Source: Clytia hemisphaerica
Taxonomy: Eukaryota; Cnidaria; Hydrozoa; Leptothecata; Clytiidae
DNA: 64,000 bases
Direction of reading: 5' to 3'
Assembly: GCA_902728285.1 (NCBI GenBank)
Contig: CACVBU010001138.1
Span: forward strand, 986,906-1,050,905
Under the pieces are notes generated by a model. The model did no database searches and was not told the origin of the DNA. It saw only the letters and a program-made list of their open reading frames with translations. Both the position numbers and the translations under genes were made by a program. Shown piece by piece: positions 11,205 through 22,842 of the stretch. Numbering within the stretch: the stretch's first letter is position 1; every line of letters begins with the position of its first letter.

Positions 11205-11776
11205 TTGAAACAAAGAGAACTTTCTCCCTTGAAAGGCGACGTTCAGAAACTTGCCGATACAAACCCCGTGGCATCAGCTGTTTCAGAGAACCGTTCCAAG
11301 GAGCTTAAAGGGCTTCAACAGTATAATCGATCGGAATTGCTTGGTGTTAGCGAACATACCACTGACGAAAAAGAAACCTTTGCAAGACCTAGAAAAAAAA
11401 GTCGAATCTGCCGTCACAAAAGAATTTCAGATTGACAGAAACAAATTCAAAGCAGACTTTGATAAAACACAAACAACGCGTGATCGTCCGTTTCAAGCGC
11501 CATTCGATGGTCAAGAAAATCTACAGCCAAAGAAAGAAATCCAACAAATAGCCATCACTTACAAAGTTCCGATTGAACACTTTAAACGCTACTTTGGCCA
11601 GATTCTCAAAAGTTGACTTTATTTACGCCGATATTCACAGGCACTTAAAAGTAAGATTCAAATAAAAATTCAATGGCAGGTATGTGTATTCGTTCAATGA
11701 CGAAAATGAACTTTCTGAATTAATTCATGATGTTAAAAGCTATATTTATGGTGATGATATTAATGGTACTAACTAA
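11205..11776 (+). pseudogene. Non-LTR retrotransposon ORF1 remnant
   Basis: An open segment at 11251-11616 encodes a charged protein with the order LVLANIPLTKK, LEKKVESAVTKEF, KFKADFDKT. This resembles the nucleic-acid-binding ORF1 region of CR1/L1-type elements (a short beta strand, a helix and a DKxHR-like turn, here degraded). After a frame break the reading continues as YVYSFNDENELSELIHDVK to a stop at about 11776. It lies 95 bp before the ORF2 remnant, the usual ORF1-ORF2 order. Confidence 0.45.
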
Positions 11777-11870
11777 GTACTAATTTGATTAATCTTTTAT
11801 TAAGCTAAGTTGATATGCTGCTGAACTAATCTTAGACGTAATACTTTTGTTCAAACCTTAGTAATACACT

Positions 11871-14480
11871 TTGGACAATACTCTGAAAACTTCACTAGAT
11901 TTGATATTAAGATTTTCTTTGATGAACGCAACTTGTCAGGCGTGTGGTGAGTTATTATTTTTAAGAGGTCCAACGTTCTTTTGTCACTTTTGTCAGTACT
12001 GGTTACATAATGAGTGTAATCTTCCTCTAACAAATCCAGACACTCAAGTTGGATCTTGCATCAACTGCAATTGCAGTCTCTTCCCATTTAGCATGTGCTA
12101 CGAACTGGATGAGAAGGACTTCAGGTTCAACTATTTCCACCCGTTCTTTTCAGATATTCCAGAGATTAATCAAATCCAATCTTTTAACTCTTTTGAGTGT
12201 AGATATCTTGACGTCAATGATTTTAACGCTACTTTTGCAAACTTTTCTTCGCATCTCTCCGTCTTACATTTTGATATGTACAATAATCTTTTAAACGCAA
12301 TCGACCACAAGTTCAAAGTTTTAGGAATTTCAGAAACTATGCTTACAGAAACCTCCTCTCCACATAACCTTGAAATTTACGGTTATAAATCTCTATCATT
12401 ATTATGAATCAATTATGAATACATGTCAATAATCTTATCGATTCTCTTCAGTCTTTCTTTCTCTAACCAAATATCTCTCTTCCAACTAGAATAACGGACT
12501 AGTCGAGAACACTTATCGATAACATCTTCTTCACTCCATCTAAATATAAACCCGTTAATATGCCTTTATGAAAAGTACGAAATTTTGAATTACCCTCGTC
12601 AAAAAGAACTCCTAAACAAAAGGAAAAATTTAAATGATGCCAAATTTTCTGACGATTCTACAAGGTGAATTGGAATGACATGCTGCGGTCATATGCCAAT
12701 GAACCCGACTTGTTGTTTGAAACCTTTTTCAAGGAGATGAATACTCTAATAGATACATGTACCTTTAACTAAACTTTCTAATAGACAAATAAAGAAAGGT
12801 AGTAAACCGTGGATAACTAAAGGTTTAAAGGTTTCTATAAATAAAAGTGATGGCTTCCTAACAACTTTAATCAAAGCAGAAGAGCAAACAGCTAAAACTG
12901 AACTTGATAATAAGTATAAATATTAAAGGAACCAAATTGTTAAATTAACAAGAAAAAGCAATATAAATCATTTCAAAAATTACTTCAACTCTAACATTAA
13001 AAACAGTGAAAATATCTGGAAAGGTATAAGCGAGCTGATTAAAACGAAAAAGCACAATAGTGGACACCATGACATAACTCTTAACATTAATGGTCAACTA
13101 ACATCTGATCCTGCTGCTACAAGCGAAGAATTTAATAAACATTTCACAGCGATCGCCGATAAGATTCGTGAAACTATAAACAACAATGCTGACAAAAACT
13201 TTAACAATACATTACGAAATGCTCCGCCTAACTCCCTGTTTTTTCAACCGGTATAATCTAACGAGGTAAAAAAAATCATTAACTTCCTTAAACCTAATGA
13301 CGGTCCTTATAGCATACCCTCTAAAGTATTTAAAACTGTTTTAGCAGAGGTGTCAGAAATCCTCTCAAAGCTTTTCAATATCTCGCTACAGACAGGTAAA
13401 TTCATCACTCCTCTCAAGACAGCTAAAGTAATTTCAATTTTTAAATATAAGGGCTCCGCTCGTGATGTTAATAATTATCGCCCAATATCTCTACTATCAA
13501 ACATCGATAAGATATTCGAAAAAATCACATAAAAATTTTTCTTGATGACATTAACATTATTTTCAATAGTCAATTTGGTTTCAGAAGTAAATATTCTACA
13601 ACTCACGCATTGTTAAATCTAACGGAAATGGTAAGATCTAACCTACACAAAGGACTTTACTCTTGCAGGGTATACATCGACATGCAAAAAGCTTTCGACA
13701 TGGTCGATTATGAAATACTACTCTCTAAACTTAAACATTATGGTGTGAGGGGCTTATCTTATCAATGGTTTCGATCATCTCTTACAGACCGACAACAATA
13801 CGTCTCTGTTTCTGACGTGAACTCTTTCAAATGCCCTGTTAATCAGGGAGTTCCTCAAGGATCTGTCCTTGGACCCATTCTCTTTCTCATCTATATCAAT
13901 GATCTTCATTATGTTCTTCAAAATAGTCAAACGAATCTTTTTGCTGATGATACCTGTCTCCTCTCCTCTGATTCTGACCTTCAGTCTCTAGAGACCAAAG
14001 CCAATTCTGAACTTACATGACTCTCCTCTTGGCCCCGAGCAAATAAAATGTCACTCAATGTATTGAAAACAGAAGTGTTGCTCTTCCATAGCAGACATAA
14101 CCCCGTTCCCTATTCAATGAAGTTAAAGCTAGATGACTTAAACTCTCAACTTGTGTAAAGTACATTGGGCTATTTCTGGAACTCTCATTTTGACCATCGA
14201 GCAAAAAAACTTGGCAGGGCAAATGGTATACTTGCTAAGCTTCGTTATTTTTTCCTGTTTCTGTCATAAAAACTCTTTACTATGCTCTTTTCCATTCACA
14301 TATGTCATACGCAAACATTTTCTGGGGCCAAGGAGTGACTCAAAACTCAAGAATTGGCCGACTCCAAAAACGATTTCTTCGCATCCTCACTTTCTCAATC
14401 ACAATAAGGGCTGTGAATATTTTTTCTGGAGTTTTTGGGGACAATACCTCACAAGCCATTGCAAAATCAAATTTTACATT
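11871..14480 (+). pseudogene. CR1/jockey-like non-LTR retrotransposon ORF2, decayed
   Basis: In order: a PHD-like zinc finger (CQACG, CHFCQYWLHNEC, CINCNC), the start of an endonuclease domain with internal loss (LSVLHF, LGISETML), a linker (KPWITKGL), and reverse transcriptase blocks NYRPISLLS (about 13475), FGFRSKYSTTHALL (13570), VYIDMQKAFDMVDY (block A, 13670), NQGVPQGSVLGP (block B, 13840) and LFADD (block C, 13935). Several stops and frame changes break it: TAA after KIFEKIT at 13530-13532, TGA near 14019, and further breaks beyond. The FADD metal-binding motif survives. No 3' tail or target duplication was identified. Confidence 0.85.
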
Positions 14481-14499
14481 ATCTAAATCCTTCTGACAC

Positions 14500-15880
14500 C
14501 AAAACTATTTCTAGTTTTATTGACCAAGTGTTCAAAAAGGAAGATTTACCTTCTCAAGGACAATAAACACATTTTTTGGTTTTAAAACCATCCATTTTGT
14601 GAGAAAAATTATGTTTTTTGACTTTTGCATGGCAAAATCTAAGCCAAACCCTTGCATGTTTGGTACCTACGGAAAGCACAGGGAATTCCCCATCAGACCC
14701 TGTTTTCGATATTTTAGTTTAGTCTTTTCAGGGGGTACAATAGCCTCGAATCTATCAAAAATTTGTCTTCTTTCTCCTTCAAATAGTCATAAAAATTGAC
14801 TTCGACAAATTGAACAAAAAGTAAGATCATAACCATATGCACAATTTATCTAGCTTTCCATCGGTTATACTTTTATTTTGTCCCCATCATGCGAAAGTAA
14901 AAAAACAACCCCCTGGTATGACTTATTATGTAATTTTGTTTTCTAAAAAATTTAGTCTTTATTTACAAAGAACTGCAGACCAGATATGCGCATAGGTACA
15001 AGTTTTAAGAACAATTTGCAGACCCATTAGAAACTTTGCACGATATCGGTCTTTAATTTCGAACGTCTGGTCTTTTTTTCGAACGTTGAGCGAAAAGATT
15101 CGAAATCTTTGAAAAATAAACAAACTCGGTAGTTTTCTGTCAGAAAAAATGAAAGTTTAGAAAGTCTGATAGTGTTTCAGCTTTTCAAAGAAATTTTTTT
15201 GGGCTTCAAGTGGAATCTTGGAATGTAACTTCAGTAGTCTTTTTACAAGTATTGAATATTGTAACTCGTTTAACACCTCTTCAAGCGATGGTTTTCTAAT
15301 CCAGCATCAGCAGCACTCAACAGAAAGCAATCATGCAAAGAAATCTTCAAGACTTTGGTATTTTTTTATGACACAGGGTTCTTCAAAAAGGTTTGTCACG
15401 CATTATTTATTGGAATTTTTAAGCTGTATTGATGAGAGTGATTCTTAATATTTACACAATCTTTGGGGTACTTAGCTAGCTGTAGGTGGTGTGGTCTTTT
15501 GTAGGGGGGGGGTCTTTTTTGACAAAGGATATATAGGGAGATTGACTAACACTTGATGATTATCTGGTCAAACCCCCATGAAAGAAAATGTCTTAAACTT
15601 CGTCACCCAGGTCAACCCATGCCATGTGAGTGGAATTGAGTACCATTACTCTGATACAACGGTGTGGTAGTAAACAGTAAAGGCCAAAATGTCGCGAAAA
15701 AGCTTCCCGTGTGCAAAGGGATTTTATGGTTGATTATTGTTCCTCATATTCAGAAGATCAAAATTTGAGAAGTGAGGCTAGTGGCCTCTACTATGGGTAG
15801 ATCTAGACAGGTTTATTGGCGTTATTTTGGGCTCGTGGCGTAATATGGACCGGTGTTAAAAGGGACAGCGTAAAAAAGGC
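14500..15880. other. No gene recognised
   Basis: Holds the 3' flank of the retrotransposon and AT-rich DNA with short chance ORFs. A G-run occurs near 15510. I see no splice-bounded exon or inverted repeat. Confidence 0.4.
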
Positions 15881-15883
15881 AAA

Positions 15884-16244
15884 AATTTTGCAATTTTTAC
15901 TTAAAATTGACCTACACCTTTCCGGGGGCGCTTTCCCGCAATACAAATTCAGCGAGTGACGAAGTTCCTAGACGAATTTTTAAATTCATTTAGCTCGAAA
16001 GATTTTTAACAGCCATAGTTCGCACGTTCGATACGCGTGCCGATGCCTCATTTTTAGAAAAATTTTGCAATTTTTACTTAAAATTGACCTACACCTTTCC
16101 GGGGGCGCTTTCCCGCAATACAAATTCAGCGAGTGACGAAGTTCCTAGACGAATTTTTAAATTCATTTAGCTCGAAAGATTTTTAACAGCCATAGTTCGC
16201 ACGTTCGATACGCGTGCCGATGCCTCATTTTTAGAAGAATTTTG
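15884..16244. repeat. Perfect 177-bp tandem duplication
   Basis: Two adjacent units (15884-16060, 16061-16237) start AATTTTGCAATTTTTACTTA and end in TTTTTAGAA; I find no mismatch until the last bases of the second unit. Only two copies are present, and neither is open in any useful frame. Confidence 0.9.
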
Positions 16245-16689
16245 TCAAGAGGCTTTTCGTCTAAGCGAAATATTTAGGTAAGATCTAATCCTTTTTCATG
16301 CGTAAGCAACGCACTTAACCGGCGTTTGCGACGACGGGAACCGTCTAGTAAGACACTAATTGATTTTGCTTAAGGCTTCTCATTGGTTGATTTTTTTATT
16401 AATTTTTCCTATTTTGCTTATCATTGGTCGATATTGATATTCATACCTACGCGTTCATCACTCGAAATCCTAAAAATATTTGTTGTAATTTCGCTTTTAA
16501 AAACTCAAGTTTTTTTTGCGAGAGAGCCAACATTTATAAGGATAAATTTGTTTCTTATACGTGATTTAATAGAAAAACTGTTAATTTGATTTTCAACTCA
16601 TCTTACGTTTGTTGATGAATTATCTGTGTTTTAAATCGCAAAACCTTTGCTCATTGCACGCATCTTTTGTTTAAGCTTCCTTAATAAAA

Positions 16690-17060
16690 TCTTTTGTTTT
16701 AAAGGGCACCCCTACCCTACCTTTAAGCCCAGGGGAGGGGTACTTAGGCAAGTGAAGGGTACGGGTATGTGCCGCCCTTAAGGGTGCCTTTTTGGACCTT
16801 CAAAATCCCGCTAAGGGTTGTAAAAATCACAAAATCTAATTTCAGTCCCCCTAAGGGTTGTAAAAACAGCCAAACCTAATTTCTTGACGCTGAAAAGGCT
16901 AAATATTAAGCAAAAAAGTCCCAAAAAGAGTCACAAAATTCACGAAAAATCGGTTTTTTCCTCGATTTCAGTCCCTCTAAGGGTCGGTTTTAGTCCCTCT
17001 AAGGGCCCATCCATGGAAAGTCGGGCGGTACATACCCGTCAGCTCGCAACCCTAGCACGC
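16690..17060. repeat. Inverted-repeat element with CCCTAAGGG motifs
   Basis: ACGGGTATGTGCCGCCC at 16761-16777 pairs with GGGCGGTACATACCCGT at 17023-17039 (one mismatch). Between them CTAAGGG recurs at least four times, twice as CTAAGGGTTGTAAAAA. Probably a MITE or SINE fragment; exact ends were not determined. Confidence 0.5.
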
Positions 17061-17537
17061 CCCCGGACCTTTAAGACAATGGGAATTATGACTTTTAATC
17101 AAAGAAGATCTATTATTAAAAGCGACAAAGCAATATTTGAAGCTGTTCGAACCCTTCGCTTGAACCCTTCACGTGCATTCCAGCAAGAAGCAGTAAAAAT
17201 GCTTTTCTTTTCTAGACTTTCTTTGTTTTATCAACAAACATTTTTATGATTAAACACGTTAAGCCCATAAGCTTGAAATTTTCAGTGTGAAACCACCCAA
17301 GGCTTGCAATGCTTTTATGCATCTCGAGAAGAGTTTATTGGTCTCGCGAGAACACCGTTTTTCCAGTGTCATTCGAGTGTCAAGGTATATATCACGGTTC
17401 TCGGAGCTCGCTCTAATACCAATTCTTTTCAGTAAATAAGAAAGATAATTATATTCTCGGCGCGATTGTTTACAGAAATTTCCCTAATTTGAATGGATGC
17501 ACCAAAATAATTAGACATGTTGTATGATAAAACGTAC

Positions 17538-18330
17538 CTTATGTAAACTTTTGCCGATTTGTACAGCTCAGCCGTCAAAGAGATGACACACGGACCAGAA
17601 GTATCTAACGTCTTATGGTCAATAACACTGATATTGAAGGAATCACCATCGACCAATCCGTTTTTGAACTCGTGCAGAGTCATATTAGCCAAAGCTCCAC
17701 TTCTGGCCGCGTTATCAAGACACATCGACGTAATGATATAATCCCTGGCATTGACAAAATTCGTCATCGAGAGGCTGCTTGGTTTTGAGCAGAGTGATGC
17801 CAGAGTGGACTTCACCTGCGCAGATTGATCAAACTTCAAGATGTCATCAGGTGTCAGCATTTCCTGAATTTGCTTGACTTCGTTCTTCCAAGTCCGCTCT
17901 TTTTGTTTCTTACGGTACACGGTTATCCAGGAGTCCATTAAGTTTTTCATCTCCTGACACTTTGACTCAAATTGTGTCAGGGACTCTGGATGGTCGGTCT
18001 CAATAAATTTGTAGAAAAAGCGAAGAGAATACAGATATGATTTTACGGTACCAGGTGCCCGATTGAGATCAAATTCAGCCAACCATTTGTCCCTGATGGC
18101 CTTCCTATCAAATAGGTATTTCATTTCAAATTGATCAGAGCTGGCCTCTTTCAATATGACCGTGGCTTGGTTTTTATGTTGCTCAGCCTGACGAGGTTTT
18201 TTCAAACCACCATCAGGTGACTGGAGCCAGGATTTAAATTCGTCAAATACTGATCGTTTCCAAGGCACGAAGAGTAGATGAGCATCATCGTCTTCGTCAT
18301 CCTCACAGATGTCCTCAGTCACGTTGTCAG
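17538..18330 (-). CDS. Tyrosine-recombinase-like integrase exon
   Basis: A single 793-bp internal exon, bounded by ATTTCAG acceptor (18331-18332) and ATAAG|GTACGT donor (17537-17536), open throughout. It encodes about 264 residues: an acidic start, an N-terminal SAM-like core-binding region (FDEFKSWLQSPDGGLKK, then PGTVKSYLYSLRFFYKFI), a charged linker, and the start of a catalytic domain with CLDNAARSGALANMTLHEF. The Arg in that last motif is the likely first catalytic Arg of a tyrosine recombinase (Crypton/Ngaro-like or phage-integrase fold). The later H-x-x-R and nucleophilic Tyr would lie in further exons to the left, which I could not find. Either a partial element or one exon of a longer gene. 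Confidence 0.6.
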
Positions 18331-19127
18331 CTGAAATTTAAAAACGGAGATGAATTTACTATTTATGTAAAAACTTTAGTTCATAAATATTTCTTTTGAA
18401 GACTCAACAACATTCCAAACTAACAAAATAAAGCCAAAACAAGCAAAAGGGAACACTAGTAATCTATTTTCATTTCCTCTTTTTCATAGTTCACACCACC
18501 CTTATCCCCTTTATAAAGGTGGGGGGGGGTAGCGATGTTCAAAAAATCTCAGAAAGGGGTAAGATATTTTTTTGTTGAGAAGAGGACGTTTTCGTAATGC
18601 CTTGAAAGAGCGGAAAAAACTCNAAAAATACCCCCTTTCTATGTTTAGTTTGTTCTACCTTGGATTATAACTGAAAATATCTTCAAAAAACCTTTGTCCG
18701 CTATCAGCCTGCGCGGTAATCTTAGCCCGCTTCAATTCTTAGATAATAAATGTGACTCCCCAATCGGTCTAATGACCGTTCCTCTTTGGCCTCTATTGGA
18801 CCGGTCTTTTTACCGCTAAGGCCGTTCAAATATCGAAAGAGGCTGATGCATGGCCGACCATGAAAAGCGGCCATAACGAAGAGGCTTTGAGGCTGCTAAA
18901 GGGGCCCAAGCGGTCCAATACCCGGTACGCTTCGTCCCGATGGCCGCTATTGATTTCTTTACTTATATACTTACTTTTACTTAGCCTCGTTTTCGAAAAT
19001 GTAAACATTGAGTTCGTTTCTTGAAAAACGAGTTGCCGTGTGTTGTGAAATTGGAAACTGAGATTTTCTTCTTGCAGTTTTGAATCATTTGGATTTTAAA
19101 ACTCATTTTCTACATTGCTTTCACAAG
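18331..19127. other. No gene recognised; one ambiguous base
   Basis: Contains a G-run near 18526, an N at 18622, and a GGCC-rich stretch at 18780-18960. No supported exon, although upstream exons of the recombinase-like gene could lie here. Confidence 0.4.
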
Positions 19128-19436
19128 AGTCTGCTAAATGACGTGCCCTACGTGCCCACGTGCCCTCATTTTTTTGACGTGCCTTCGTGCCCTACGTGCT
19201 TTCGTGCTCGCGTGCCATTACGTGCTCAACGTGCCTACGTGCCCGACGTGCCTACATGCTTACGTTCTTGCGTGCCCAAAGTTTTGACGTGCCCTCGAAT
19301 TTTGACGTGCCCCGTGCCTCGAATTTTGACGTGCCCTCAAGTTTTGACGTGCCCTCGAATTTTGACGTGCCCTCAAGTTTTAACGTGCCCTCGAATTTCG
19401 ACGTTCCCCTCGAATTTGACGTGCCCTACCTTGATG
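19128..19436 (+). repeat. ACGTGCC minisatellite with AGTCTGCTAAAT terminus
   Basis: Starts AGTCTGCTAAATGACGTGCC. Irregular ACGTGCC units follow to about 19290, then regular 18-bp units alternating GAATTTTGACGTGCCCTC and AAGTTTTGACGTGCCCTC. The start equals that of the fold-back element at 55715. The matching right terminus is absent, so the copy is truncated. ORFs across it are repeat artefacts. Confidence 0.75.
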
Positions 19437-19543
19437 ATTCATTATCAGAAGAGATTTCGTCCCTCTCCTATGAATTCTTCTGTGAAATTAAACTGTTCCT
19501 CATTTTGCACACAAAAATCGCAAAAAGTCGACACAAAAGAGTA

Positions 19544-19901
19544 CTTTAATGGGATAAATTTTCGCGGGGATTAATTTTCGCGGATTTCGCGGATTTGGGT
19601 GTCATCCGCGAAAATAAGTCCCATTGGAAATTTGAGAAAGGCCCATCCGCGAAATATTTCTAAACAAAACTCAAAATATGTCAAATAAATACTATTTGAA
19701 TGGTTACTTGCATCAAAGAGGCGCAAATAATGTGTATTTCAACAACCAATATGCATGATTTGACAGTAAAAGTCACAAAATCGAGAAAATAATGCCCCCC
19801 AATAGTGCCATCCGCGAAAATTAATCCCCGCGAAATCTTAAAATTTCGCGGATGAGCTCAACCGCGAAATTTAATCCCCGCGAAAATTTATCCCATTAAA
19901 G
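19544..19901. mobile_element. Tc1/mariner-type MITE (CGCGGGGATTAA family)
   Basis: Termini are CTTTAATGGGATAAATTTTC and its complement, inverted and perfect over about 31 bp. Each end is flanked by TA (19542-19543, 19902-19903). The interior is rich in TCCGCGAAA motifs in both orientations. No ORF. A diverged end of the same family lies at 34540-34590. Confidence 0.85.
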
Positions 19902-19903
19902 TA

Positions 19904-20324
19904 AAAATCAAAAATCACCGTATTTACTTATCATCATATTGAGCACACCACACGCTTCACAGCTTTTAATAAGATTGTCCTTGAATATATTCGCGAAAGC
20001 CATCATTTTCGAATGTCGCTTATTTACACATAAGAATATCGTTGATTTACTATTTTCTTTTTAATCAAAAGTGCAGACACTGACAATTTGTATAAGAAAA
20101 TGTGGTGTTTAAAGAAACACAAACTTTTCTTTTTGGTCAGCGGATTTAAGATTTTCAGCGTCACTGACTTTATGATGTTTTACTTAAAATGTTCTCCTTA
20201 AAGTGGAGACAACATACACCATTTTTTAATACAAATTTCCAAAAAATTTGGCATCGAATTAAAAAAGTTTTTATATAGGGAAACAAAAAACTATGAGACT
20301 GTCTTTGTGCAAAATTTCAAGTTG
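19904..20324. other. Spacer without recognised gene
   Basis: AT-rich sequence between two TA-flanked elements; nothing further seen. Confidence 0.4.
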
Positions 20325-20326
20325 TA

Positions 20327-21215
20327 CTCTTGTCTCCCGAATAAGCAGGGGGGTAGGAAATTTTCTAAATTCTAATAAGCGGGGTGGATGGAATAAGAGG
20401 GGGGTAATTTGAAGACATAATTCTTTTTAACTGATACCAATTTCAACAACAAAAGTGAAACTTTAACAAATGAACACGTAAAATAAGAACCAATACTAAC
20501 AAAAAACGAAAGCAGCCGGCGAGGCGACCTTTTTTTCTGATGTGTTCTGAAAGCATATTTCAGCTAGAAATTTTGATCTGTTCTAATCAGGTCTTCAAAA
20601 ATTAATCAGCTAGAAATCTCTAGAAACGATTATGTGTTCTGACGAGACAGGGTTATAATTAAGGTCATCTAACGTGCTAACGTGTTCTTGTTGCCTAGGT
20701 AGCCCTAGAAAGCATCAGAACACATCTTTTAAGGAGAAAGGGGTATAATCAAGAAAAAATTGATGTAATCTTGTTGCCTAGTAACCCTAGAAATTTTCAG
20801 AACACATCTTTCGTGGAGAAAAACAAATATCTAGCAAATTTGTCTTGGCGAACTGTTTTTCCTAGATTTTAGAACACATCAAACTATAAAGTAGTGATAA
20901 GTTTAGGGAGACAAAAATGCGATAAAGGTTTCCTAGAAATCAGAACACATCATTTGTATAAAAAATTGAAAAGTCATAACATGTGGTCTCGTAGAAGATA
21001 AGAACACATATTTCTAAAAAATCGCTTTGTCGGCTGCTTCTGAAAAAAGAAAATTTTAACAAGTTTAAGGTCTATCTACACTGTAATGAAAAATTTAGTT
21101 ATTCAAATTTAATTAGCGGGGGGGGGGAATAGGAGGGTTTTAATAAGAGCAGGGGGGGATGGATTTTTTTTGCTCTTAACAATTAGCGGGGGGACGTCTA
21201 TTCGGGAGACAAGAG
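20327..21215. mobile_element. TA-flanked MITE with TCTCCCGAATA ends
   Basis: Inverted termini CTCTTGTCTCCCGAATA at 20327-20343 and 21199-21215, each bordered by TA (20325-20326, 21216-21217), followed inward by G-rich AATAAGCGGGG-like stretches. This fits a Tc1/mariner-type non-autonomous element. The interior is an array of spaced repeats (separate entry). Confidence 0.8.
20539..21010. repeat. Spaced AGAACACATC repeats
   Basis: AGAACACATC or close variants start near 20717, 20799, 20871, 20942 and 21001, usually preceded by CCTAGAAA. Two inverted copies (TGTGTTCTGA) lie near 20541 and 20631. Spacing is about 60-82 bp. This is a degenerate tandem repeat inside the MITE, not a CRISPR array. 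Confidence 0.7.
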
Positions 21216-21603
21216 TATTTCAATGTGATGCTTAAGATTTGAAGGAATTTCTAATGCCATACCTCTATTAAAATCTTAAAAAATTCCTTCCTATTTCAAA
21301 AGTTCTTATAATTAACACTATATCCCCTAACTTGAAATAAAAAGAGAGCCAGCTGATAAAAAGTAAATAGCATGTGTCTCACATATTTTCTCTTTTTTTC
21401 AACCAATCAGAAAAGTTCTTTATTTAGTTTTGGTTGATTCGAAGTAATGCTTAACGATCTCCTTCAGTGTTTCTTGCTAATTCTTTTATAAGCAGACATC
21501 AAAACGTCTTCTTCATATTTTTTTCTTCCAACTTTAAAGCCCCAACCTAGTGTAGTGTATAATTTATCATAGTGAAAATACTGTTGTTAATTTTGACAAT
21601 ACG

Positions 21604-21742
21604 TTAAAATTTGAGGGCGCGTCGAAATTTGAGGGCACGCCGAAATTTTAGGGCACGTCAAAACTTGAGGGCACGTCAAAATTCGAGGGCACGTCAAAAT
21701 TCGAGGGCACGTCAAAACTTGAGGGCACGTCAAAATTCGAGG
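21604..21742 (-). repeat. Inverted ACGTGCC minisatellite array
   Basis: Seven to eight units of GAGGGCACGTCAAAATTC or close variants: the reverse complement of the 18-bp units at 19260-19436. The array ends abruptly at GAGGTACGGC. Confidence 0.85.
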
Positions 21743-22077
21743 TACGGCAGTACGCCCAGTCGCACCCACGGGAAAGTTCCAATATTTAATTATCGGGAAA
21801 TTGGGGAAACCGGTTCACCATGTGGATAAAAAACGTACGGAATGAAACCTGACAGAAGGTTTTCAAGCAGATTTATTCAGATAAAGCTATAAGAGGTTCA
21901 TTACTTGTGGATTTTTAAACCTACATAACCAAAAATGAAAGTTGTTGGGAAGTAAAGAGTAGACGCAAGACAGAAGGTTTGATTGTGTTGATCAGGTATG
22001 TTTTTATTCTATCCGAACTAATGTTAAAAAAGTCCAAAGAGGCCCTGACTGGACTGGTGGAGGCTAAAGCTAAACAT

Positions 22078-22546
22078 CAGTCTGGGAAATCCTCTCAATT
22101 GCACGCTTATGTTCCGAGGGCGTAAGCGCGCAATTGCATGGTTATAATTTACGCCCGCTCCCGTCCCGGTTGAAATTGCTTAGGGATTTCAAGGGGTTCA
22201 GAATTCTCTAATTCGGGCGAAGGCATGGTTTAACGGGCAATCCATTTTTACGGAATCTTCTTCTACGATAAATTTTGAGTAAAACTGCCCTAGGCTTTTG
22301 AAATTAAACAGAGCTTTCAGAAGGAATTGCGTGTCAAAAATATAGGAAATTTTAAAGCGTGCAATTGCACGCTTACCGCAAAAGCCGTCACCCGGCAATC
22401 TTGCTTAACGCTTACCGCCCATTTCAGAACAATTTCGATAAGCGTGTAATTACACGCTTAAAAATTCTGCCATTTTGATAACCGTGCAATTGCGCGCTTA
22501 CGGCCTCCGGGACATAAGCGTGCAATTGAGAGGATTTCCCAGACTG
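22078..22546. mobile_element. TIR element CAGTCTGGG with 5-bp duplication
   Basis: Ends form an inverted repeat of about 70 bp (starting CAGTCTGGGAAATCCTCTCA) with few mismatches, flanked by AACAT (22073-22077, 22547-22551). The interior contains two perfect 20-bp palindromes: AAGCGTGCAATTGCACGCTT (22355-22374) and AAGCGTGTAATTACACGCTT (22440-22459). No ORF. A 5-bp duplication and CAG ends would suit a hAT5- or Transib-like element; unassigned. Confidence 0.8.
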
Positions 22547-22842
22547 AACATGCATAGCTAGCCCTAGCTAAAATGATTAGTCATAAAAATAAACTATATT
22601 CAGCTCCGCTCACAGCTCTACTGATGCAAGTTTACCCACACGGTATTTGTATTTGTTTCTCCTACTCTTGGCCTTAAATTATATTTATATATAAATTATA
22701 AATCTTATAATGTAAAATGGAAAAGAAAAAGAACAATTAAGTTTAGACTTATACTCTACCTGTGCTGAGATGAGAAAGCAAATCATAGTTTTGAAGGTAG
22801 AATGAGTGAATTGACAAAAAAACTTTATGACTATGACAGTAT

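Noticed and set aside
19187..19574. ORFs rich in FDVPS/CPRILT repeats
   Set aside because: They are translations of the ACGTGCC minisatellite.
20716..21010. Spaced repeats suggesting a CRISPR array
   Set aside because: Repeats are about 10 bp, degenerate and unequally spaced within a MITE in eukaryotic DNA; no cas genes.
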